This document shows positions 55,637-64,000 of a stretch of DNA of 64,000 nt, piece after piece; positions within the stretch are counted from its first letter, which is position 1, and the number at the start of each line of letters is the position of its first letter. Source of the DNA: Sorex araneus (taxonomy: Eukaryota; Chordata; Mammalia; Eulipotyphla; Soricidae). The notes under the pieces are model-generated. The model saw only the letters and a program-made list of their open reading frames with translations. It was not told the origin of the DNA and searched no databases. The position numbers and the translations under genes were made by a program. Location of the stretch: NCBI RefSeq assembly GCF_027595985.1, contig NC_073303.1, forward strand, positions 366,161,636 through 366,225,635, in the 5' to 3' direction.

Positions 55637-55832
55637 TTTAATTTTTTTTTAAAATTTTTAAATTTTTTTATTTTTTGCTTTACACCCGGCAATGCACAGG
55701 GGTTACTCCTGGCTCTGCACTCAAGAATTACCCTTGGCAGTGCTCAGGGGACCATATGGGATGCTGGGATTTGAACCCGGGCTAGCTGCGTGCAAGGCAA
55801 ACGCCGTACCCGCTGTGCTATCGCTCCAGCCC
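55637..55832 (-). mobile_element. SOR-type SINE next to the MALT1 promoter
   Basis: Near-intact reverse copy. The perfect 14-bp ctctaactgggttt is at 55623-55636 and 55833-55846. It is the last repeat before the CpG island. Confidence 0.94.
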
Positions 55833-55889
55833 CTCTAACTGGGTTTAAACACAGCCCAGGGCAGGTTTTGTTCTTCTTTCAAGCCTAAG

Positions 55890-56521
55890 CCCCAGGAAAT
55901 TTCGCGCAATTTCCCTTCGAGCACCCGACGCTGCGGGTCCGTCCACCTGAGCCCAGCCGGCCGCGGCTGCAGGGAGCCCTGCAAGCACACAGCGAGGAGG
56001 GCGGCCCGGGCCCCGGTGGCCCGCGGGGCGGGCGCGCGCGAGGGCCTGAGTCAGCCGCGCGCGCCCCTCCTTCGGCGTGAGGCAATCTCCCTCCCACGGT
56101 GCTCGGGAAGCCCCGACGCCGCAGGCTTCCTCGCAGCCGCGCAGCCGCCGGGGCGTAGTTCCTGCCCCGCTTCCTCCGACCGCGGCGACCGCACGAGCCT
56201 TCCTGCCCGGCCGCGGCTCCGCCTCCGGGCTGTGGAAAGCGCGCGCCGCGAGGAAGCCCGGGGACGGCGGGGGCGGCGCGGGCGGGCGGCCGCGCGCACG
56301 CGCGCCCTGGGGCCCCGCCTCCCGCCACGAGGCCCCGCCCCCAAGGCGCGCCCGGCGCGGCCGGCCGGCCCGGCTCCCGGCGGCCAACCTGTGTCTGCGG
56401 GGCGGCGAGCGGAGCTTCCTCCTGTCAGCGCCGGGCCGCGCCGGCCGCCCGCGCCTTCCGCCCGCGAGACTCTCGGCGGGGCCCCGGGCGAGCGGAAGGC
56501 TGCGCCGAGGAGGCCCGCGCG
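55890..56521 (+). promoter_or_regulatory. MALT1: MALT1 CpG-island promoter and 5' UTR
   Basis: This stretch is extremely CpG-dense and abruptly unlike the AT-rich DNA before 55850. It begins about 50 bp after the last SOR SINE and runs into MALT1 exon 1. No TATA box is evident near the start codon, as expected for a CpG-island housekeeping-type promoter. Visible motifs are an AP-1 consensus TGAGTCA (56047-56053), an NRF1-like cgcgcacgcgcg (about 56293-56304) and GC boxes such as ggccccgccccc (about 56330-56341). The transcription start cannot be fixed from sequence. The island continues through exon 1 into intron 1 to about 56780. Confidence 0.75.
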
Positions 56522-56739
56522 ATGCGCTCGTCGTCGGCAGCGGCGGCCCCGGCCGGCTCGCTGTGGGGGGAGTCGCTGCAGGCCCTGCCGCCCCCCGCCG
56601 CGCAGCCGCCGCCGACGCTCAACCGCCTGCCCGAGCCGCTGCTGCGGCGCCTCAGCGAGGGCTTGGACCGCGCGCCCGAGGGCCGCGGCTGGAGGCGCCT
56701 GGCCGAGCTGGCGGGCAGTCGGGGGCGCGTCCGCCTCAG
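56522..56739 (+). CDS. MALT1: MALT1 exon 1 (N-terminus and start of death domain)
   Basis: MALT1 is the paracaspase and scaffold of the cytosolic CARD11-BCL10-MALT1 complex, which activates NF-kB and cleaves regulators after arginine. Exon 1 gives 72 codons plus two bases. TLNRL, EPLLRRLSE, APEGRGWRRLAELAGSRGR and RLS match human MALT1 from memory. They begin the death domain that precedes the Ig domains and the caspase-like domain. The donor is CTCAG/gtgagg (GT at 56740-56741), phase 2. The chosen ATG is the only in-frame ATG in the exon and has G at -3. The human start Met aligns with Gly12 here (GGC, 56555-56557), so this protein appears to start 11 residues earlier, with a Ser/Ala-rich leader. 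The Pro/Ala linker before TLNRL is about 8 residues shorter. The gene identity is firm; the start is likely but unproven. Confidence 0.94.
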
Positions 56740-57844
56740 GTGAGGCCCCCGGGGACCGGGAAGAGAGCGGGGAGGCGACTTGGGGGAGGGCGTGGGGGGA
56801 CGCTGAAGAGACGGTCTGGATGCGGGGACCCCCCCAGACCCGACCGTCAGGGGGGCTTAGGAAGGAGGAGGGCGCGCTGGTGAGGGGTCCACGGCGCCGG
56901 GCTGAGGGAACTGACGTGCCGCTCGCACCCGGAGCCCCTCTGCCCCTTCAGCGACGTTCCCCTCCTGTCAGACCCTTCCCGGCAGCCGCTGGAAGACAGA
57001 ACCGTCTTCTGGACTCTCGTCTTCAGAAATCATCGAGGCTCCCGCAGGGATTTTGCTTTTTATGTTGTTTGTTTGTTTAACGTGGGTCGTGCATGGTGTG
57101 TGCGCACTGGAGGTGCTCCTGTTTGCCACATTGGAAATTAAAACTCGGAAAGGTCTTGAGAGCTTAGTTGAAGAGCGGAGCCCAGAAGGTGGTACAAGAA
57201 CCTGCTTTTGCAGAACGGGGGTACCCGGGGGGCGGGAGAAAGATCTCCAAAGCAAGCCCCCAGAATGAGTTCGGTGAAAGGCACTGCTTGCTGTTTTGGA
57301 AATCCCTCCGGTGGCTTGGCTTCTCTGTCGCTTCTGCATTTGCTCTCTGCGCCTCGACTCTGAGAAGCGCAGTTGCTCTCCCCGTGGAGGGAATGAATGA
57401 AGAAGATAACGTCTCAGTCTGCCCACGCAGAGTCCTTGGACCTGGCGAGTCCCGACCCTGGGATTCCTCACTGCACTTCACCCCGTTGTACTTCTGGTTT
57501 GCCCTTCAATGCCTCTGTGGGGTTTTTTTAACTCATACTCCTCAACTCTGTCTCCGGGGATCGTTATTTGTGTATCACTTTGTGAACTCCTCAAAAGTAG
57601 GAACCATCTCTTAATAGTCTTCTGCATCGAAGATGACACGTTTTCTATGGAGAGGAGTCATTTCTTTGAATCTAAGAAATGATTCTAAGTCGTTTCATTG
57701 ATTGTATCCTTTGAGTGCGATGATTTGCTGGAAGTTCCAGAAGATAAAAACATGACCTATGGTTAAGGGTTATTGAGTAATGGGTTGTTAGCCTGAGACA
57801 TTCGTAGGTAATATGTTGAATGCTGTGTTGAGTGTTAATATTTT

Positions 57845-57950
57845 TTTTTCATCGTTAATGGAGCACTCAGCATAGTCCAGGCAGCGACAGTCTATCCTTT
57901 AACCCTCACGGCAGCCCCAAGGTCCAGAGTTTGGGGTTTCCCTAGAGGAA
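57845..57950 (+). repeat. MIR relic
   Basis: Gagcactcagcatagtccag, tcctttaaccctcacggcag and ccccaaggtccagag fit MIR order. Confidence 0.5.
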
Positions 57951-58099
57951 TGCTGATTTGCCATCACCTGGCCCTTGCAGGGAGAAGTGATGTGAGCACA
58001 GAATAGAAGCACTGTGAACCCTCAGGCAAGTAAACAGGTCATGATTTTTTTCTGTGCTAGGAAAAGAAAAAAAAAACCCATAATATTGGGGGAAGGTTT

Positions 58100-58260
58100 C
58101 CAAGCAGTGCTCAGGAAGCCTGGGGACCCCGCTGGCGGCCCTCAGCCAGAAGTTGGATGCAAGGACCTGAGGATGTGGTGCTGCTCAGGCCCTGTGGTGG
58201 GAGTGATACTAGGGCCACACCCGGTGGTGCTCTGGGATCTGGTACTGGTGAGTTCGGAAT
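58100..58260. mobile_element. Possible degenerate SINE pieces
   Basis: Agggccacacccggtggtgc and the words around it are weakly SOR-like in reverse. Confidence 0.35.
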
Positions 58261-58261
58261 G

Positions 58262-59695
58262 GGGTCCTGGAGCCTAGAGCGTTGAGGAGCTCCCAGTACC
58301 CCGGCCTGTTGGAATGGAAAAGGTTCACCCTGGGAATGTGTGAGATGAGGGAAATTACCAAGGGCAGGGAGCACTAGGGACATTCAGCAGAGGACCCAGG
58401 GCAGGGAAAGGAGCATCATACTGATGGCCAAGAAACTGCTGGGAGAAGTGGAAGGGCCTAAGGACGGAGTCTTTGGTGTACAGGAATGGGGGTGCGAGTT
58501 CAGTCCCCCTGATAGTGTTCTTAGAGAGTTGCTCTCCGTGAAAGTCCCAGCTAGAGCATCTCCCCACATGGCCTGTCTTCGTTGACTGTGTCTTTCCAGC
58601 TACACACCTTGGCTTGAACTGGATGGAATTGAATAAATAAACCTAGCCCTCCAGGATTAGGGACAACCAGAAATGTTTTCACTGGGATACTGATGAGTCC
58701 TAACCATTCCGAGCCTGGGGTTTGGTGTCCCCCAACCATGGGCCTATGGGCATGCTCTGGATACAGACAGAGCCCTAATCATGTTCCCCACAGCCGGATC
58801 TGGATCCCCCAGCCCACCCCCCAATACTGTGTGACTGCAGCGCAGGTCCTGCCCAAATGAGTCCATTACTGATGGAGAACCGATGGCAAAAAGTGGGGGT
58901 GCTTTGAGGCGGGCCCACAGCACATGAGCCTTGGAAAAGTGGGTTACTGTCATCCCGAGGGCTAGTAGGTGCTCCTTGAACATTGATGGCAGAAATCCGG
59001 AATGTTAGTGACAGCAAGAGAACATGGAGAAACCCAAGTCACAGTCTTCCTCCCTTCCGCTTACCCTCCCACCACTGAGCATGGGGGTCTTCAGGGTGGC
59101 CTGGCTTCTCTTTACCCTGATGGCCCTTTTCCCTTCCTGCCCTTGTCCTCCAGTCCCGGGCCTTCACCTCTGCTTCCACTGAGGACTCTCCATCCTTCAG
59201 CCTGTGTTGCGGCTCTGACACACAGTCTGCCTTGAGATGGCTGTTGGCACCATCTTCCCCGAAATCCAGCATGGTAGATGCAACTCGCACACACTGTCCC
59301 AGAAACCAACCTCTCCAGCAGTTTCCTCACCTGGGCAGGGGGCTGCTCCCCTCTGACTGCCCCCGACACACACCCTTAGTGCTCAGGCGCACCTCTTAGT
59401 CATCCCCAAGTCTGCTCTGACACGCCCTGTTTGAGTGTTTGTTACCCGAAGATCCTGCCCGCCCTGCCTTCCCTGTACATCTGGGAAGTCTGAATCTAAC
59501 CTCCGGTGCTGCCACACCAGCCACTCTCTGTCACTTGGGGCTCCCCGATAGTCCCCTAGACCCCCTCCTCCAGCTCACTGCAGCCCCTCTCTGTTCTCAG
59601 TCACTGTGGGAGTGACTCTTCTCAAATGGGAAGTCATGCCCGGTCCTGAGACCCTCTTGTCCCCTCCCTCACACTACTCTGCTCACACGGTCCTC
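58262..59695. other. Unique sequence, MALT1 intron 1
   Basis: Nothing recognised in this 1.4-kb stretch. Confidence 0.4.
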
Positions 59696-59696
59696 A

Positions 59697-59820
59697 CGGG
59701 TTTGTCCTGAATACCCTTAGGTTTGTCCTAAGCACACTTGGGTTTGTCCTGAGCACACTCGGGTCTGTCCTAGGTTGTCTTGAACATTAGGTTTATCCTG
59801 AACATATTCAGGTCTGTACC
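59697..59820. repeat. Degenerate GGGTTTGTCCTGAGCACACT minisatellite
   Basis: About five imperfect copies of a 20-26 bp unit (gggtttgtcctgaatac, aggtttgtcctaagcacac, gggtttgtcctgagcacac and variants). Confidence 0.85.
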
Positions 59821-60179
59821 TTCCATTTTCTTGACCTGACAGGCCCACAGCGACCACACATCTCACTTCTTCCTCTTCCTCTTCAAGTTTGGGCTTACTT
59901 TTGGTGATTAATAAGTGCTAGTTAAATTAATAGTGATTCCAAAGAGTCAGTGTAGCCAACGGAGAAGCAAAAGAAACCTTTCGGTGGGGGTTTGGGCAAA
60001 ATGACCCCCTGCTTGGGGAACCACATGCAGGTAGGGAACCAGCTTTCTGCAAGGCAGATGTCTTAACTGTTGTACTCTCTCTCCTGTCCAGTAGAATAAA
60101 ATTTTTATTTTGGTTTAGTTTCTGTTCTTGAAAATGTGCTGTAAAAAAATATATATATAAGATGATATTAGAACGATTT

Positions 60180-60330
60180 CGGGGGGAGGCACACCTGGAG
60201 AAGCTCAGTGCTTACTCCTGACTCTGCCCTCAGGGATCTCCTGGTGATGCTTGGGGGGACCAAGGGGAATTAGAGGTTAGGACGGGACTCTGCTGCCTAC
60301 CTGCCTGCTTGTTCTCTCGCTCTGGCCCCA
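60180..60330 (-). mobile_element. Degenerate SOR-type SINE
   Basis: Ttactcctgactctgccctc, agggatctcctggtgatgct and tctcgctctggcccc mark an old reverse copy. Confidence 0.65.
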
Positions 60331-60357
60331 ACCTTAGATACATTTTAGAAAAACAAG

Positions 60358-60560
60358 GTTTATTTATTTATTTATTTATTTATTTTTCCTTTTTGGGTCA
60401 CACCCAGCAATGCTCAGGGGTCACTTCTGGCTCTGCACTCAGGAATTACCCCTGGCGGTGCTCAGGGGACCATATGCGATGCTGGGAATCGAACCCGGGT
60501 CGGCCGCGTGCAAGGCAAACGCCCTACCTGTTGTGCTGTGCTGTGCTATTGCTCCAGCCC
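60358..60560 (-). mobile_element. SOR-type SINE
   Basis: Near-intact reverse copy with a TTTA tail; tgtgctgtgctgtgctattg shows a small duplication inside the A-box region. Confidence 0.92.
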
Positions 60561-60569
60561 CCCCAAAGT

Positions 60570-61148
60570 TTTTTTTTTTTAGCTCATCTTTTTACTAAAC
60601 TCAGATTCCAAAATTGTGCTGCGGGAAACCACTTCAGAACACTCTTACAGGAAAAGTAACTAAAAAAGGAAAGAAAAGAAACCTGGGGTCCCAAATAACA
60701 CCCAGGAGGTGTAAGCGAGAGAAAAGGTTCTTTCCTCCTTTCTGTCTTTCTTGGGGGCTTCTACATTGGAAGTTGCAGTTTTTCCCCCAGTTACATAGGT
60801 TTTCTCTTTCTCTCATCTCTCAACTACTTTAACAGTAGTTAAAGCTCTTGTGGTAACTGCTGGCTCCTGGATGACTTCATATTTCTAGGTATTAGATCCT
60901 GGTAACTGTTCCGCATTGTGAAAAGTATATTTTGCATAGAACTTTGTCTTCTGATTATTTGGAAACCAGTTCATCCTTATCTGTTTGTCTTTAATATCAT
61001 TTCCTTGTTGTGAGTGTCACAGAGTCTTGGAAAGGAAAATCTCCTCAAAGAGAGAACCAGTCGGCACCATCAGCATTTTGTTTTTGCTGTTTGAACAGCC
61101 TCCATCATTTCATGGCAGATAGGACACTTTAAAACACAAGGGAATATA
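60570..61148. other. Unique sequence, MALT1 intron 1
   Basis: No repeat or exon recognised. Confidence 0.4.
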
Positions 61149-61149
61149 G

Positions 61150-61322
61150 GGGTGGACTGATAGTACAATGGTTAGGACATTGGTTGTACATGTGACCAAC
61201 CCAGGTTCAATCCCTGGCATCCCACATAGTCCCCTGAGCCCCTGAGTGCAGAGCTAGGACTTAAGTGCTAATCACCCCCAGATGTGGCCCAAAAGCAAAA
61301 ATATAAATAAAACAAAAATAAA
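61150..61322 (+). mobile_element. SOR-type SINE
   Basis: Ggggtggactgatagtacaa head through cagatgtggcccaaaagc. Confidence 0.85.
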
Positions 61323-61329
61323 GTGCAAG

Positions 61330-62180
61330 GAAACTCATTTTAGAGTAGCTGACAGTTCACCTGCCCTTATTTCCATCATTTTAACCTGGATCTCTGGTTG
61401 TGCTGCAGGAGCTTGGCTCAGAGCTTAAGAACTGTCAATCTTAAGAGGCCAACCCTCACTGAGCATGTGTAGACTGTAAGGACATACTTTTAGCCAGGCT
61501 GTTTAGAAAAGTACCTAGTTGACAATAGCAGGTCACCCAAGTAGTGACTACTCAAAAGATATGTTGAAGAAAAGCTGCTTTTCAGCATAAGCACGTCAGT
61601 TCTAATATTTTGATTTCATACCCAGAGCTCATATTCATTTACTGTGCTAACACATATCATCTATTCCATTCTAAGAACTCCATGGAAGAGATAATGCTGT
61701 TATGGATATATTATGGATACACACATTTTTTATTCCCTTATGACATACTTTATCACAGCTCTTGGGAGACCAGTCTTTGAGAGCTGGGGCAGTAATGAGA
61801 CTGAGGGCGAGGATGGGTTAAGGCCTTTTCTGAGTCCTCTGAAGTCTTCCACAGCTATGCTGGCATGGGTTTTGTTTTGCTTTATTTCTTGGTGATGTCA
61901 AGAAATTTTATTTATCTAAAGGGGAGAGAGGAGAGGGAACATGATAAGGGGAGAATGTGGGCTTCTCCAGAGAGAGGAGAATGCCATGAAGTAAGAGAAA
62001 GGGCAGTCTGCAGCCCTACAGGTGCTCTGGAGTGACCTGTGCCTATGTGAAGTGAGACCCTTTCCCCTCCCCAGGGTTCCCATTCCAGGCACAGTTGGTG
62101 GCACTCAGTGACACTTCCTTACCCAGGCATTCCTGTAGACAGGAAGAGCTATAAGGGATCTTTTTATCCCCGCCTCCACC
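61330..62180. other. Unique sequence, MALT1 intron 1
   Basis: A weak MIR-like piece lies near 61610-61700 (cacatatcatctattccatt). Nothing else recognised. Confidence 0.4.
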
Positions 62181-62184
62181 CCAA

Positions 62185-62229
62185 CATACACACACACACA
62201 CACACGCACGCACACACACACACACACCC
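62185..62229. repeat. (CA)n microsatellite
   Basis: About 20 CA units with two CG substitutions. Confidence 0.95.
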
Positions 62230-62430
62230 AGAAAGGTCCAAGTAGTAAATGTCCTTTCAGACCAACTACTTGTCTCTGCTGTTGTGAATCTGCAAGAATG
62301 AGCTTCACTGTCATTCAATAAAACTTTATTTACAAAGTCAGGTGCTGACAGTTTTGGTCCAAGGGAGACCTTAACATTTGCCTTCTTTTGCCTTAAGTTG
62401 TTCCTAGGCAGTTAGAAGTATCCTTTTTTT

Positions 62431-62597
62431 TTTTCTTTTTGGGTCACACCCGGCGATGCACAGGGGTCACTCCTGGCTCTGCACTCAGGAATTACCCCTG
62501 GCGCTGCTCAGGGAACCATATGGGATGCTAGGAATCGAACCTGGGTTGGCCGCGTGCAAGGCAAACGCCCTACTCGCTGTGCTATCACTCCAGTCCC
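62431..62597 (-). mobile_element. SOR-type SINE, full length
   Basis: Near-intact reverse copy. The target-site duplication agaagtatccttttttt is at 62414-62430 and 62598-62614. Confidence 0.94.
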
Positions 62598-62859
62598 AGA
62601 AGTATCCTTTTTTTAAAAATATTTTTTAAATTGAGGTATTATGATTTATATGGTAATGGGGTCATTATTACTCAGAAATACTTTAAATGTCTGTAGTATT
62701 GATTGGCTTGCTAAATATTCCTTGTTTTGAAATTGTTGACATAGTAAAAGTACTCAGCTGCACCAGAATGGTTATAGTGGAAAGCAGTCATCCAGCCTTG
62801 GTTTCCCCCTTCTCTTCGGGACAGCACTGACACCCTGGAACCCAGCTTTTCCTTTCTAT

Positions 62860-63020
62860 TTTGGGGGGTTTTGGTTTGGGGGCTGTACCCAGCAGTTCTT
62901 GGGCTTAGTTCTGGCTCCGTGCTCAGAGGTGATATTCCGGGGACCCTTTGTGGTGCTGGGGATCAAATCCAGGTGAGCAGAGTCCATGCAAGCTCTTTAC
63001 CCCTGTGCTTTCCCTATGAG
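62860..63020 (-). mobile_element. Degenerate SOR-type SINE
   Basis: Gggggctgtacccagcagtt, ttctggctccgtgctcagag and gctggggatcaaatccaggt. It lies about 150 bp before MALT1 exon 2. Confidence 0.72.
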
Positions 63021-63171
63021 ATGCTCTCTTACTCTCCTCATTGAGCCAAGTTGCAGAAGGAACAAAGGAGGACCCCTAATCACTGGCCCCCCCTTGCCAT
63101 ACTCCCCACCGTGCCAGACAGGGCAGATTTCTCAAACTGAAGAAAACTCTTGAATTAAATCTGTCTTGCAG

Positions 63172-63338
63172 CTGTCTCGACTTGGAGCAGTGTTCTCTTA
63201 AAGTCCTGGAGCCTGAAGGAAGCCCCAGCCTGTGCTTACTGAAGCTGATGGGGGAAAAGGGGTGCACAGTTGTGGAACTGAGTGACTTCCTGCATGCTAT
63301 GGAGCACACAGAAGTTCTCCAGCTTCTCAGCCGCCCTG
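63172..63338 (+). CDS. MALT1: MALT1 exon 2 (rest of death domain)
   Basis: This 167-bp exon encodes SCLDLEQCSLKVLEPEG, then LCLLKLMGEKGCTVVELSDF and MEHTEVLQLLS. It is nearly identical to human MALT1 from memory, with Val for Thr in TVTELSDF, His for Gln in FLQAMEH and Arg for Pro in LLSPPG. It completes most of the death domain, which helps bind BCL10. The acceptor is tctgtcttgcag (AG at 63170-63171). Phase 2 from exon 1 restores Ser (AG + C). The donor is CCCTG/gtaggt at 63339, phase 1, leaving a G to begin Gly in exon 3. A second GT at 63343 would add four bases and shift the frame, so it was not chosen. The Ig, caspase-like and C-terminal exons lie beyond the right edge. Confidence 0.95.
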
Positions 63339-64000
63339 GTAGGTACTCCCTTCCAGCCACTCTGAGAACACTCGCAGAGCAAATGTGGTGTATAAACATA
63401 GAAATGTAATGCTTCCCCAAGCCAGGAGACACTTGCAGAATACCTGGAATCATTGGGCTTTAACTTGCCTCTGTGATAATAGGGAGTTTATCATGTGATA
63501 ATGGTGGTGGTGTTCCACAGAAGAATAACTTGATTCCAAGGTGATGGTTGCTTCCAAGGCATAAAGTACACAGGGGTAAGGTTTCTATCACTTCCTCTGA
63601 AATAGTACAGCCAAGTAAGATACACACATTGGGGTGCATGTGTGCGTGTGTGTGTAGACTGGAGAAAGCAAATATGACAAAATGTTTACTTGGGATTTGG
63701 GGTTGTTCTTTTCTTTTGGTCAGTGTGGTGGTTTTGACATGTTGATTGACTCATCTAGTGATTTTTTTTCTATCTGTGCCAACACTGAGTTGCGTGGTTC
63801 GATGTGAGCAGTGTGGGAAAGTCCTCTCTAGAGTTGTCTGCCTGCCATGTCATGGAAGTCACTGAAGGCCACAACCCTGTGACCTGCCTGTCTCGGGAAG
63901 CTAGGGGATTTGGGATACATAGTATAGTGGTGACTATTCGTTTCATGTCCCAGAAACCCCAGCTCAGGTGGCATAATAGAGGGAAGTTGGTTCCTCCCAA
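63339..64000 (+). other. MALT1: MALT1 intron 2, 5' part
   Basis: The intron starts gtaggt and runs off the window. I see no SINE and no exon in it. There is a short TG run near 63635-63655. Confidence 0.85.

Larger units (their letters stand above)
56740..63171 (+). other. MALT1: MALT1 intron 1
   Basis: This 6.4-kb intron has consensus ends. The first 3.4 kb (56780 to about 60180) has no clear SOR SINE; I see only an MIR relic near 57850, possible degenerate fragments at 58100-58260 and a small degenerate minisatellite at 59697-59820. The second half holds SOR copies, a CA repeat and a further MIR relic. No additional exon is evident. Confidence 0.9.

Noticed and set aside
55845-56387. 180-codon minus-strand frame in the MALT1 CpG island
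   Set aside because: Compositional artefact; no recognisable protein. An antisense noncoding transcript is possible but cannot be seen from sequence.
56016-57080. 354-codon plus-strand frame over MALT1 exon 1
   Set aside because: It is in a different frame from the conserved MALT1 codons and stays open because CpG-island DNA has few stops.
1-64000. An undescribed multi-gene system or viral insert
   Set aside because: Outside ALPK2 and MALT1 the window is explained by SINEs, LINEs, simple repeats and unique intronic or intergenic DNA. I saw no retroviral LTR or gene, no operon-like cluster and no new conserved protein family.

Overview
The window is vertebrate nuclear DNA from a placental mammal, most likely a shrew (Soricidae, genus Sorex or close). 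The evidence is some 60 copies of a tRNA-derived SINE. It has a head reading about ggggctggagcaatagca, intact pol III A and B boxes, and an end reading tgtgacccaaaaag plus an A-rich tail. This matches my memory of the SOR family of shrews. No bacterial, viral or organellar genes are visible. Most open reading frames here are translations of SINEs, L1 tails or simple repeats.

Two protein genes are supported. At the left, on the minus strand, are the first two coding exons of ALPK2 (alpha-kinase 2): 10334-10226 with the start codon, then 6878-6761. They encode the start of its N-terminal Ig-like domain; the rest of the gene lies off the left edge. At the right, on the plus strand, are exons 1 and 2 of MALT1 (paracaspase): 56522-56739 and 63172-63338. 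They encode most of its death domain, and the gene runs off the right edge. All splice phases join correctly. The genes are head to head with about 46 kb between start codons, the same neighbour order as human 18q21, so synteny supports both calls.

Region by region: 1-6.7 kb is ALPK2 intron full of L1 and SOR insertions. 6.7-10.4 kb holds the two ALPK2 exons, a GC-rich intronic segment with AP-1 and NRF1-type motifs, and a 630-bp GGA polypurine minisatellite. 10.4-55.8 kb is ALPK2 5' intron and intergenic DNA dominated by SINEs, L1 3' ends and simple repeats. An SINE-free, CpG-rich interval near 25 kb in it may be the ALPK2 promoter and first noncoding exon. 55.9-56.8 kb is the MALT1 CpG-island promoter and exon 1. 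56.7-63.2 kb is MALT1 intron 1, and 63.3-64 kb is the start of intron 2.

The two genes are not known to act together. ALPK2 is an atypical kinase studied in heart and Wnt biology. MALT1 is the protease and scaffold of the CARD-BCL10-MALT1 complex that drives NF-kB. I found no convincing unknown biological system. The more unusual signals are an apparent shift of the MALT1 start codon, recurrent tandem SOR pairs, a second SINE type that shares the SOR head, tRNA-Ala-like SINEs, SINE tails that appear to have seeded microsatellites, and several clean retrotransposition events with intact target-site duplications.
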